A stretch of DNA of 64,000 bases. It comes from Methanobacteriota archaeon. Its GTDB lineage: Archaea; Thermoplasmatota; Thermoplasmata; UBA10834. Positions 17,401 to 23,833 of this stretch are shown in pieces. The DNA is taken from contig CP070732.1 of NCBI GenBank assembly GCA_020347565.1, positions 405,921-469,920 on the forward strand, written 5' to 3'. A model generated the notes under the pieces. That model was not told the origin of the DNA. It was given only the letters and a program-made list of their open reading frames with translations, and searched no databases. Position 1 is the stretch's first letter, and the number at the start of each line of letters is the position of its first letter. The translations under genes were made by a program, and so were the position numbers.

Positions 17401-17898
17401 TCACTCCTTCACGCGCTCGACCCTGTGGCCGCGATAGTCGAGCGTCGTGCTCCTCTTGACAAGGCTCTTCAGCATCGTGAAGGTCACGCCCAGGACCTCG
17501 GCCACGTCTCCCGCGAACTTGCCCGATGCGCCCACCAAGTCGATGATCTGCTTCTCGATCTTCTTGAACTCCTTCTCTGGCATCACCGCGGCCGCGAGGA
17601 CGTCGCTGATCTCGTACACGGGCCAGGAGGCGTTGATGTGGAACGAGGTGTAGTAGGTGTGATAGGCCTTCTCCGGCTGCTGGTCAGGGGACGTCTGCCA
17701 TCTCGTCTCCACGAGCTTCATCTTCTCGAAAAACAGGAGGGACTCCTTGCCCTCCGGCCCGAACTGCTTCTCTATGTCTCGAATCGTATGCCATTCCAAT
17801 GTGACCAGTTTAAGGACCTCCCTTTTTACCTTCGTGTCCACCGCCCGGAACATCGGTACAAGTTCAGCCGGCTCGGTGATGACCTTAATCCTAGTCAT
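17401..17898 (-). CDS. ArsR-like winged-helix regulator
   Basis: The 165-residue protein has an N-terminal winged helix (VDTKVKREVLKLVTLEWHTIRDIEKQFG, then a wing-like LVETRWQTS) and a helical C-terminal half (EKEFKKIEKQIIDLVGASGKFAGDVAEVLG) that may dimerise. It resembles archaeal ArsR-type predicted regulators. A box GAATATAAG (17922-17930; minus strand CTTATATTC) lies about 28 nt before ATG 17898, consistent with a leaderless transcript that continues into trm56 and the HD gene. Confidence 0.78.
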   Translation of the reverse strand: MTRIKVITEPAELVPMFRAVDTKVKREVLKLVTLEWHTIRDIEKQFGPEGKESLLFFEKMKLVETRWQTSPDQQPEKAYHTYYTSFHINASWPVYEISDVLAAAVMPEKEFKKIEKQIIDLVGASGKFAGDVAEVLGVTFTMLKSLVKRSTTLDYRGHRVERVKE

Positions 17899-18080
17899 AG
17901 ACGGCCCTTATCTGAGTGCGAGAATATAAGACTAATTGGGAGCGGGATCCTGGACGCGACGTGCTGGCTCGTTACGAGAATCAGCATAGACGATCGCTCC
18001 TCGACAGTGATCCGACTCGGCCGCTGCAGGGAAAGGTATTTTAGTGAAGGGAGTCCCTTGGGCCGCCACAGGCGAAGACC

Positions 18081-18377
18081 ATGTTAGCGAAGGATCTCAA
18101 GGACCGATCGAAAGTCGATGAGATTGTTTTGACAGTCATCGAGAAGGGAGAGCCGAGGGACTTTCAGTCCAAATGGAGCGGCGCGTCCGGACGAGTGTGC
18201 GACGCAGTAGGCCAGGACGAGGAGGGTGAGAGCGTCAACCTCACGCTCTGGAACGAAGATATAGACAGGGTCGAGGTCAACTCGAAGGTGAAGATCACCA
18301 ACGGCTGGGCGTCATCGTACAAGAACCAGCTCCAGGTCAGCACCGGCAAATACGGCAAGCTCGAGATAGTCGAGTAG
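18081..18377 (+). CDS. Single-OB-fold single-stranded DNA-binding protein
   Basis: The 98-residue product is one OB-fold of the archaeal SSB/RPA type: SKVDEIVLTVIEKGEPRDFQ, VCDAVGQDEEGESVNLTLWNEDIDRV, and KVKITNGWASSYKNQLQVSTGK. The WASSYKNQLQVSTG strand corresponds to the W.T.FKG.VQL... segment of crenarchaeal SSB. The acidic C-terminal tail of bacterial and Sulfolobus SSBs is missing. It is expected to bind single-stranded DNA in replication or repair. A TTTTAG box near 18039 lies about 40 nt before the ATG. Confidence 0.88.
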   Translation: MLAKDLKDRSKVDEIVLTVIEKGEPRDFQSKWSGASGRVCDAVGQDEEGESVNLTLWNEDIDRVEVNSKVKITNGWASSYKNQLQVSTGKYGKLEIVE

Positions 18378-18397
18378 ACGGGCCGGATCCCGGCATC

Positions 18398-18970
18398 CTA
18401 AAGCCCGAGCCAGAGCGCGCTCATCAAGGCTCCAGGCATCACTATCATGAGGAAGTCGTCATCCACGAACCTGATCCTGTAACGCTCGGTCGCCATGGCC
18501 AAGAACGAGCCGGCAACCGATATAGTCACTATCAGCACCAGGGCGGACTCTGTCATCAGGGCGAGTGCACCGACGCAGATCATGAAGTACGCCACAACGG
18601 GCAACGCGATTTGACAGAGCATCGGTGTCTTCTTGCGCCGGAGCTCGCCCGCAAGGGGATCGCACAGACCCATGCCGATCAGCACGGGCGTGGCGATCTC
18701 CATGGGCATCAGCCAGAGAGCTGCGGTTACTCCCGCTGCAGCCCACGCGAAGGAGGCTATCGAATGCATCTCATGCGGCCTCAGACCCGTGAAGGTCATC
18801 CCGCGCCTGAGTCTGATGGCCTCAAAGACAGCCACGACGAAGAAGAACACCATCAGCAGCTGCCATCTCCTCACAGGGACTCCCTCGAACTCCACGGGGA
18901 GCAGATAGTACAGCGGGGCGAGCGCTACGGACATGTGTACGGCTCTCCTCACCACGTGCGAACGGTCCAT
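18398..18970 (-). CDS. Dolichol/phytol kinase-like membrane protein
   Basis: The 190-residue hydrophobic protein has about six predicted membrane segments and resembles the dolichol kinase/phytol kinase (SEC59-like) superfamily. Matching features are RRAVHMSVALAPLYYL, an FEAIRLRRG segment, and IGMGLCDPLAGELRRKKTP, where family members keep the D-P/A-G-R-K nucleotide site. Such enzymes use CTP to phosphorylate polyprenols. The sequence is divergent, so the exact reaction is uncertain. It lies 13 bases after the ABC-2 membrane gene and is likely cotranscribed with it. Confidence 0.65.
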   Translation of the reverse strand: MDRSHVVRRAVHMSVALAPLYYLLPVEFEGVPVRRWQLLMVFFFVVAVFEAIRLRRGMTFTGLRPHEMHSIASFAWAAAGVTAALWLMPMEIATPVLIGMGLCDPLAGELRRKKTPMLCQIALPVVAYFMICVGALALMTESALVLIVTISVAGSFLAMATERYRIRFVDDDFLMIVMPGALMSALWLGL

Positions 18971-18983
18971 GTGTCACCCCGCG

Positions 18984-20444
18984 TCAAGACCCTTCGGCGA
19001 AGCCGAAGTGCTCCCATTTCGTCTGTATGCCTCGATAGAGTATCCAAGTCGTGAAGAGCATCGAGAAGAGCACTATGAGTATTCCGGCCGAGGCCGCCGC
19101 CCAGTTGGACAGGAGGCTGAACGAAAGGATCGTGAGGCACACGTCCGGCAGGAACGACATGACGCTGAACTTGGCCAACACGCTCGTGTCGAACAAGAAG
19201 GTGTTCGTCTTCAGGCCGGTGAGATACGCCGTCAGTGCCGCCATGTAGAGCGAGGTGACGAACATGACTACCAGCGCGAGCCAGAGCAGCTGTGTGTCTC
19301 CGTTTATGACCGATATTCCGACCACGAAGGACGCCGAGATGCCGAGCGTCAATACGAGGAAGACGACAATCCTCACACGGATCAGCTGAGGGACAGTAAC
19401 GGGGATGAGGGAGTAGTACTCTGACAGGTCTATGTTGTTCAGCCAGTTGTACATCAGTATGCCTATGAACCCCACCATGGCCGCGTAGAATACTGTGTTG
19501 AAGCCGACAGGGATTGCGAGTCCGTGATTGACGAACCACGCGGTGAAGGAGAGGAACAGGAGCGGCAGAACCAACGAGAAGAACATCTTCGCGACCGTCC
19601 CGCTCCTCCTCAGGTCCACGAACTCCTTGGCTATCAGCGTCCTGTTGAGACCCTTCACCAGCGGGATCCTTGCGTGGTACGAAGGTAGAACTATCGGATG
19701 CGTCTGGCTTGACGATTCCATGCGGATCGCGACCAACGCGAACGCCGCAAGCGTCATGGCTGAGATGAGCGCGGACGACCACGCCATGCTGACTATCGCA
19801 GCGGTGTCGTCTCCGCCCAACGGGCTAACGTTCATCTGGAACTCCAGCGGGGGGAGCAACGCGTTCAGGGGCGGCGTTCCTATTGCCAGGTGCATCACGA
19901 AGAGCACCGCTACGAACGCCGTCATGACGAGGAATGCCGCGATGTTCCGTATGTAGAGCACCGAGGCGAGGAAGCTCAGCGAGAGGCCCATCATGAACGA
20001 CGCGAGGATCGCGAGGAAGAACAGGGCTATGCTGGCCAGGGAGAAGGCCATGACCGCCGACACTGCCACTAGGCCGAGCGTTGCCGGCACGAGCAGAAGC
20101 ACGATGTAGAAGATGGCGTCTCTGAGGAAGATGGCGAGGAAGGCGGTACGGAAGGTGAACGGCAGCAGGAACGGCATGGCAACGAGATAATTGCTCCTGC
20201 CGTATCTGCGCTCGAGATACTGTCGCCCCATGAGCCCGAACGCGCCCACGCTCAGTCCATATATGAACGCGGAAAGGTGGGAGACGGTCGCGAGCTCAGC
20301 GAGCGAGACAGTTTCGGATATCCTCTCGATGCTGAGCCCGACGACCACGGATATGGCGAACACGAAGAACGGGAACGTGAGGAACCGTTCCTTTCCCGAG
20401 TAGGTCGCGTGGCTTCTGAACTCCTCCTTGAGCATCAGAGTCAC
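18984..20444 (-). CDS. ABC-2 type exporter membrane subunit
   Basis: The 486-residue protein has about 12 hydrophobic segments with short loops and no catalytic motif, in line with a fused-length ABC-2 type permease. The start GTG 20444 overlaps the TAG of the ATPase gene by one base, showing coupling; ATG 20435 is an alternative. Together with the ATPase it would form an export or membrane-protection transporter. The substrate cannot be inferred, although the dolichol-kinase-like neighbour could hint at a lipid-linked role. Confidence 0.88.
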   Translation of the reverse strand: MTLMLKEEFRSHATYSGKERFLTFPFFVFAISVVVGLSIERISETVSLAELATVSHLSAFIYGLSVGAFGLMGRQYLERRYGRSNYLVAMPFLLPFTFRTAFLAIFLRDAIFYIVLLLVPATLGLVAVSAVMAFSLASIALFFLAILASFMMGLSLSFLASVLYIRNIAAFLVMTAFVAVLFVMHLAIGTPPLNALLPPLEFQMNVSPLGGDDTAAIVSMAWSSALISAMTLAAFALVAIRMESSSQTHPIVLPSYHARIPLVKGLNRTLIAKEFVDLRRSGTVAKMFFSLVLPLLFLSFTAWFVNHGLAIPVGFNTVFYAAMVGFIGILMYNWLNNIDLSEYYSLIPVTVPQLIRVRIVVFLVLTLGISASFVVGISVINGDTQLLWLALVVMFVTSLYMAALTAYLTGLKTNTFLFDTSVLAKFSVMSFLPDVCLTILSFSLLSNWAAASAGILIVLFSMLFTTWILYRGIQTKWEHFGFAEGS

Positions 20445-21172
20445 TAGCGTCCGCGTTTCCGACCCCCTCCTATGGAGCGCAGGAAGAACTCCTCGAGGTT
20501 CTCTCCCCCCTTGACCAGCTCGTCCTTAGAGCCGTCGGCGACGACCCTCCCGTCGTCGACTATCGCGATACGGTTGCAGAGCTTCTCGGATATCTCGAGG
20601 ATGTGAGAGCACATGAAGACCGTACCGCCCGAACCAGCGTAACCCTGCAGATACTCCCTCACGAGCTTCTGATACACGGGGTCGAGGTTTATGAACGGCT
20701 CGTCCAGGAACACCAGCTGTGGGTCGTGTATGAAGGCGGACGCGATCATCAGCTTCTGTCTCATGCCCTTCGAGAGGTCCTTGCATATAACGCCCTTCTT
20801 ACTCGCCAGGTCAAAGAAGGTGAGCCACTTGTCTATCCTGTCCTCCAAGTCATTCAGTTTCCTGATCCTGCCGACGAAGTAGAGATACTCGTACCCGGTG
20901 AGGTAGCTGGGAGGACTCTCCACCTCGGGGACTATCCCGACGGAATCCTTCACCTTGATGGGGTCCTTGAGGGCGTCGATCCCGAGCACCTCCACCGACC
21001 CCTCGGTCGGCTCGAGCTGCCCCGTCAAGATCCGTAGAAGCGTCGTCTTGCCTGCGCCGTTTGGCCCGAAAAATCCGAAGAAGTCGCCCTTCCGCACCTC
21101 GATAGACACGCCGTCCAAGGCCTTGACGACGCCGAACTCCTTCGTGACATCCTTCGCTTCTATGACGGCCAT
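20444..21172 (-). CDS. ABC transporter ATPase (ABC-2 exporter type)
   Basis: The ATPase has Walker A GPNGAGKTTLLRILTG, Q-loop GIVPEVESPPSYLTG, a variant signature LSKGMRQKLMIASAF, Walker B LVFLDEPFINLDP and switch His in MCSHILEISEKL. The signature LSKGM instead of LSGGQ is common in this exporter class. I set the start at ATG 21172 (242 residues) because a TATA box (minus-strand GATATAAAG, 21196-21204) lies about 25 nt upstream, giving a leaderless message; the longer frame from GTG 21184 would start upstream of the expected transcript start. It is translationally coupled to the membrane subunit. Confidence 0.93.
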   Translation of the reverse strand: MAVIEAKDVTKEFGVVKALDGVSIEVRKGDFFGFFGPNGAGKTTLLRILTGQLEPTEGSVEVLGIDALKDPIKVKDSVGIVPEVESPPSYLTGYEYLYFVGRIRKLNDLEDRIDKWLTFFDLASKKGVICKDLSKGMRQKLMIASAFIHDPQLVFLDEPFINLDPVYQKLVREYLQGYAGSGGTVFMCSHILEISEKLCNRIAIVDDGRVVADGSKDELVKGGENLEEFFLRSIGGGRKRGR

Positions 21173-21195
21173 GACGACGGACACTATCCCGGGTT

Positions 21196-21204
21196 CTTTA
21201 TATC
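21196..21204 (-). promoter_or_regulatory. TATA box of the ABC-2 exporter operon
   Basis: On the minus strand the sequence is GATATAAAG, about 25-30 nt ahead of ATG 21172. It is close to the archaeal TATA consensus. Confidence 0.6.
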
Positions 21205-21252
21205 AAGTTTGGCTGGACAGCCCCCTACAATCTGAATTGTTCCCCCTTTCGG

Positions 21253-21284
21253 GTTAAATACGTCCATGTGCTATCATGTAGCAC
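21253..21284 (+). promoter_or_regulatory. TATA box and operator-like palindrome of the winged-helix gene
   Basis: The TATA-like GTTAAATACG (21253-21262) is followed by the inverted repeat GTGCTATCATGTAGCAC (21268-21284; 6-base arms, 5-base spacer). The repeat covers the expected transcription start. A protein bound there would block the winged-helix gene. Confidence 0.5.
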
Positions 21285-21321
21285 GACCCATGGATTCCTG
21301 TGCACCAGGAGGTGATCGACG

Positions 21322-21639
21322 ATGGCTGCGAGATCGGGAAGGTCCGTCCTCACGAGCAAGATAGAGGCCGAGATGGAACTCCTCCAGAGACATGTCGAGA
21401 TGCTCAAGGCGATAATGGACAACGAGCCCATTGGGATCATAAGGCTCTCTGAGATGCTACAATATCCTCAGCACAAGGTGAGATACTCGCTGAGAGTGCT
21501 TGAGAAGGAGGACCTGATTGAGCCTTCTCCGGACGGAGCGGTTACCACGGAGAAGATACAGAGCTTCCTGGACGGGCTCAAGGACACCCTGGACAATATG
21601 AGCAGGACTGTCAACGAGCTGCGGGGGTCCCTGGAGTAG
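21322..21639 (+). CDS. Winged-helix DNA-binding protein
   Basis: The 105-residue protein has a helical start (EAEMELLQRHVEMLKAIMDN), a winged helix (PIGIIRLSEMLQYPQHKVRYSLRVLEKEDLIEPSPDGAVTT) and a C-terminal helix likely to dimerise. It resembles small archaeal predicted transcription regulators. A very strong ribosome site AGGAGGTGATC lies 5 bases before ATG 21322. The palindrome at 21268-21284 in its own promoter suggests autoregulation, and the divergent ABC-2 exporter is a candidate second target; both are inferences. Confidence 0.82.
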   Translation: MAARSGRSVLTSKIEAEMELLQRHVEMLKAIMDNEPIGIIRLSEMLQYPQHKVRYSLRVLEKEDLIEPSPDGAVTTEKIQSFLDGLKDTLDNMSRTVNELRGSLE

Positions 21640-21695
21640 ACCCTCCGCACCCATCCGACCATGCCAAGGCGTCGGCCGGCGTCGCTGGCAAAAGG

Positions 21696-21705
21696 CTTAT
21701 TATAC
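21696..21705 (+). promoter_or_regulatory. TATA box of tRNA-Asn
   Basis: CTTATTATAC ends 28 bases before the first base of the tRNA, a typical archaeal stable-RNA promoter position. Confidence 0.55.
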
Positions 21706-21733
21706 ACCTAAGGCTAACTCTGGCTCCCTCAAA

Positions 21734-21806
21734 GCCGTCGTAGCTCAGTTGGAAGAGCGTCCGCCTGTTAAGCGGAAGGTCAACGGTTCGAGCCCGTTCG
21801 ACGGCG
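21734..21806 (+). tRNA. tRNA-Asn (GTT)
   Basis: A full cloverleaf is present: acceptor GCCGTCG/CGACGGC, D arm GCTC...GAGC, anticodon stem TCCGC/GCGGA with loop CTGTTAA (anticodon GTT), and T arm AACGG-TTCGAGC-CCGTT. Discriminator is G at 21806. The next three bases, 21807-21809, are CCA, so the CCA end appears to be encoded. No intron. Confidence 0.96.
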
Positions 21807-21928
21807 CCAGACCACTCGTCACATGTCATGGTTCCCGCCGCCGCCCGTCGCCGCAGACCCATGCGACGATAGCAAGGCTTTTAGCCTGTGCTAGTCTGTA
21901 CCGGAAGGCTGAGAGCATCTAGAGGCGA

Positions 21929-22492
21929 ATGAGCATGGCCTGGATAGAGACCAAGGAGCCCGCGACGGCGACCGGACGGACCAAGGAAGTGTTCGAGAGG
22001 ATTGAGAAGGAGAGAGGACACATAGCGAACGTGTTCAGGGCTGAAGGGGCGGAGCCAGACGTCCTCAGCCACCAGGTCGACATGTATGTCCGCCTCATGA
22101 TGGGCCCTGGCCCCCTGTCGCGGAAGGAGAGGGAGATGATAGCTGTGGTGGTGTCCGCCGCCAACACGTGCGCGTACGGAGCCGTCCACCATGCCGAGGC
22201 GTTGGAATCCGTCGAGAACGACCAGGGAGCCCTCACTAGGTTGCTTCAGGAGTACATGTCGAAGCACGAATCGCCGAGGAGCAAGGCGCTCCTGGCATAT
22301 TCCGCGAAACTGACGCTCAACCCCAAGAACGTAACGAAGGACGATGTGGACGACCTGCGGGAGGCCGGGCTGAACGACGAAGAGATACTGAGGGCCAACC
22401 TGATAGCCGCCTACTTCAACCTGTCGAACAGGATTTCCCTCGGCCTCGGAGTGGAGATCGAGAGGGACAAGACCAGGACCTACAGGTACTGA
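21929..22492 (+). CDS. AhpD/carboxymuconolactone decarboxylase-like protein with one active-site Cys missing
   Basis: The 187-residue protein has the all-helical AhpD-like fold (PLSRKEREMIAVVVSAANTCAYGAVHHAEAL). Peroxidase-related members carry C-x-x-C followed by H; here the motif is CAYG (Cys81, Gly84), so the second cysteine is lost while both histidines after it remain. Normal AhpD reduces peroxiredoxin-type partners through that disulfide; a different role or a one-cysteine mechanism is likely here. A long C-terminal helix bundle (DDLREAGLNDEEILRANLIAAYFN) completes the family. The gene is monocistronic between two tRNAs. Confidence 0.88.
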   Translation: MSMAWIETKEPATATGRTKEVFERIEKERGHIANVFRAEGAEPDVLSHQVDMYVRLMMGPGPLSRKEREMIAVVVSAANTCAYGAVHHAEALESVENDQGALTRLLQEYMSKHESPRSKALLAYSAKLTLNPKNVTKDDVDDLREAGLNDEEILRANLIAAYFNLSNRISLGLGVEIERDKTRTYRY

Positions 22493-22534
22493 ACGCCCGC
22501 CATTACTTGCAGGCCGCACCGACACGACAGAAAC

Positions 22535-22544
22535 CCTAATAAGA
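22535..22544 (+). promoter_or_regulatory. TATA-like box of tRNA-Met
   Basis: CCTAATAAGA lies 27-36 bases ahead of the tRNA 5' end. Confidence 0.4.
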
Positions 22545-22570
22545 CCCTGGACGTTTAGGAGAATTCGAAA

Positions 22571-22667
22571 GGGCCCGTAGCTTAGTCCGGCGGAGCGATT
22601 GGCTCATAATGGGCGCGAAAGCCCTTGAGAGACCAATTGGTCATCGGTTCGAATCCGATCGGGCCCA
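22571..22667 (+). tRNA. tRNA with CAT anticodon, elongator Met-type, containing an intron
   Basis: Acceptor GGGCCCG/CGGGCCC, D arm GCTT...GGAGC, anticodon stem ATTGG/CCAAT, T arm ATCGG-TTCGAAT-CCGAT, discriminator A at 22667; no CCA encoded. The loop CTCATA is interrupted after position 37 by a 23-base intron, 22609-22631. CTCA of the loop can pair with TGAG of the intron, leaving 3-base bulges TAA and AGA, which matches the bulge-helix-bulge substrate of archaeal splicing endonuclease. G1-C72 argues against initiator tRNA; agmatidine-modified Ile2 is a remaining alternative to elongator Met. Confidence 0.93.
22609..22631 (+). other. tRNA intron at position 37/38
   Basis: A 23-base insert sits between A37 and A38. 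Its interior GGGC...GCCC forms a small stem with loop GCGAAA, next to the bulge-helix-bulge. Confidence 0.8.
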
Positions 22668-22703
22668 CACCGGTTATCCAAGTCGCGCGTCGCCGCTGTG
22701 CGG

Positions 22704-22823
22704 CTAAAGCTCCCTCATCGGCTTGTTGCAGCAGACCAGGACGCCCACCCCTTCCTTCGAAACGTTGACTTCCTGTCCGCATATGTCGCAGTGGTAGGTC
22801 TTTCCCAGCTTTCCTTTGACCAT
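22704..22823 (-). CDS. Desulforedoxin-like rubredoxin-type iron protein, 39 residues
   Basis: This very short gene encodes a single desulforedoxin/desulfoferrodoxin N-terminal domain: YHCDICGQEVNVSKEG then GVLVCCNKPMREL. Four cysteines (12, 15, 31, 32) in the CxxC...CC arrangement are the Fe(SCys)4 ligands of the family. Length is equal to stand-alone desulforedoxin. A strong ribosome site (GGAGGAGGTG) lies just before ATG 22823, supporting real expression. A small electron carrier in superoxide or peroxide defence is likely; the neighbours AhpD-like, TrxB and thioredoxin/GNAT genes agree with a redox role. Confidence 0.88.
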   Translation of the reverse strand: MVKGKLGKTYHCDICGQEVNVSKEGVGVLVCCNKPMREL

Positions 22824-22944
22824 GTTCAGGCACCTCCTCCACGCCGTCAATCGGAAAGGCACCAGTTAAGGCTTGTCCCGAAGTGCCCCGCTTGAGGCGG
22901 CGTCCCATCTACGGCACTGGAGGGTCGGAGGAGGGCGTCAGGGA

Positions 22945-22955
22945 AAAGCATATAC
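22945..22955 (+). promoter_or_regulatory. TATA-like box of the thioredoxin/GNAT gene
   Basis: AAAGCATATAC lies about 32-42 bases ahead of ATG 22987. Confidence 0.45.
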
Positions 22956-22986
22956 TTGACAGACGGGCCTCACATGCTGTGGTGAA

Positions 22987-23766
22987 ATGCGGCGAAACCT
23001 CAAGTTCTTCTACTTCGGGTACCAGTGCCCGCACAACACGTACCTGCTGGCCAGGATCAAGACGCTGGCATGGAAGGAGTCCGTACCTCTGCACCTCTTC
23101 GATGTCGCCGAGGAAGCTTCCGTGTGCGAAGACTACTGCATCTTCGTCCCGACGATGCTGGTCGTAAACGACGACCAGAGGTGGTGCGGCCCCTTCTCGA
23201 AGGAGGACGTCCTGGCCATGCTGAACGACGAGGAGTTCACACCGGCAACGTTCCCGTGGCATGGACCTGGAGAGCCCGTCGAAGGCGACCTGCTGAAGAT
23301 CACCCCGGAGAGCGTCCTGTCGACCTGCAAGCCCTGCCTCGGGACGGACGATATAGGGCTATGCCGTGGAAAATCCGAGTGGGTCCACGATATGCTCGAG
23401 AGAAAAAATGTCGACCATCTCGGGTACCTGCATCTCCACGATGGAAGGTGCGTGGGCGGAGCGGAGTTTCTGCCATCACAGATCGTGCCGTATCCAATCC
23501 CTGGTAAAAGCGAGAAGGACGCATTCCTCACATGTTCCTATGCGTCCCACGGCGAGCACGACTACAGAACGCACCCGCTGAAGAGGCTAATCGAAGACCT
23601 CCGGGATACGGAATATGATGCGCTCTCCGTGGCGGCAGCGAAGGAGGGGGTGTATCCGAACGGCCCAGTCGCATGGCTCGAGGGCTTGGGCTTCGAAGAC
23701 AGGGGACGATTGTCGGCTGAGGAGCTGCAGAGAATCGAGATCCGCCACCTGCAGCTCCAGCTCTGA
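22987..23766 (+). CDS. Thioredoxin-like/GNAT fusion protein
   Basis: The 259-residue protein starts with a thioredoxin-like domain: LKFFYFGYQCPHNTYLLARIKTL, an FVPTMLVVND cis-Pro loop, and active-site region QCPHN with one cysteine in place of CxxC. A cysteine pair TCKPC follows near residue 115. Residues about 125-240 look like a GNAT acyltransferase (NVDHLGYLHLHDGRCVGGAEFLPS, YPNGPVAWLEGLGFEDRGRL). E. coli YoaP has a related pairing of GNAT and thioredoxin-like domains. Substrate unknown. It is a single-gene unit with a probable short leader. Confidence 0.72.
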   Translation: MRRNLKFFYFGYQCPHNTYLLARIKTLAWKESVPLHLFDVAEEASVCEDYCIFVPTMLVVNDDQRWCGPFSKEDVLAMLNDEEFTPATFPWHGPGEPVEGDLLKITPESVLSTCKPCLGTDDIGLCRGKSEWVHDMLERKNVDHLGYLHLHDGRCVGGAEFLPSQIVPYPIPGKSEKDAFLTCSYASHGEHDYRTHPLKRLIEDLRDTEYDALSVAAAKEGVYPNGPVAWLEGLGFEDRGRLSAEELQRIEIRHLQLQL

Positions 23767-23833
23767 CGTATGGGCACGTGTCACATCAAAAGGATGAAGT
23801 TTAGGGAAACGCTACCCAGGCGCAGGGATCATC

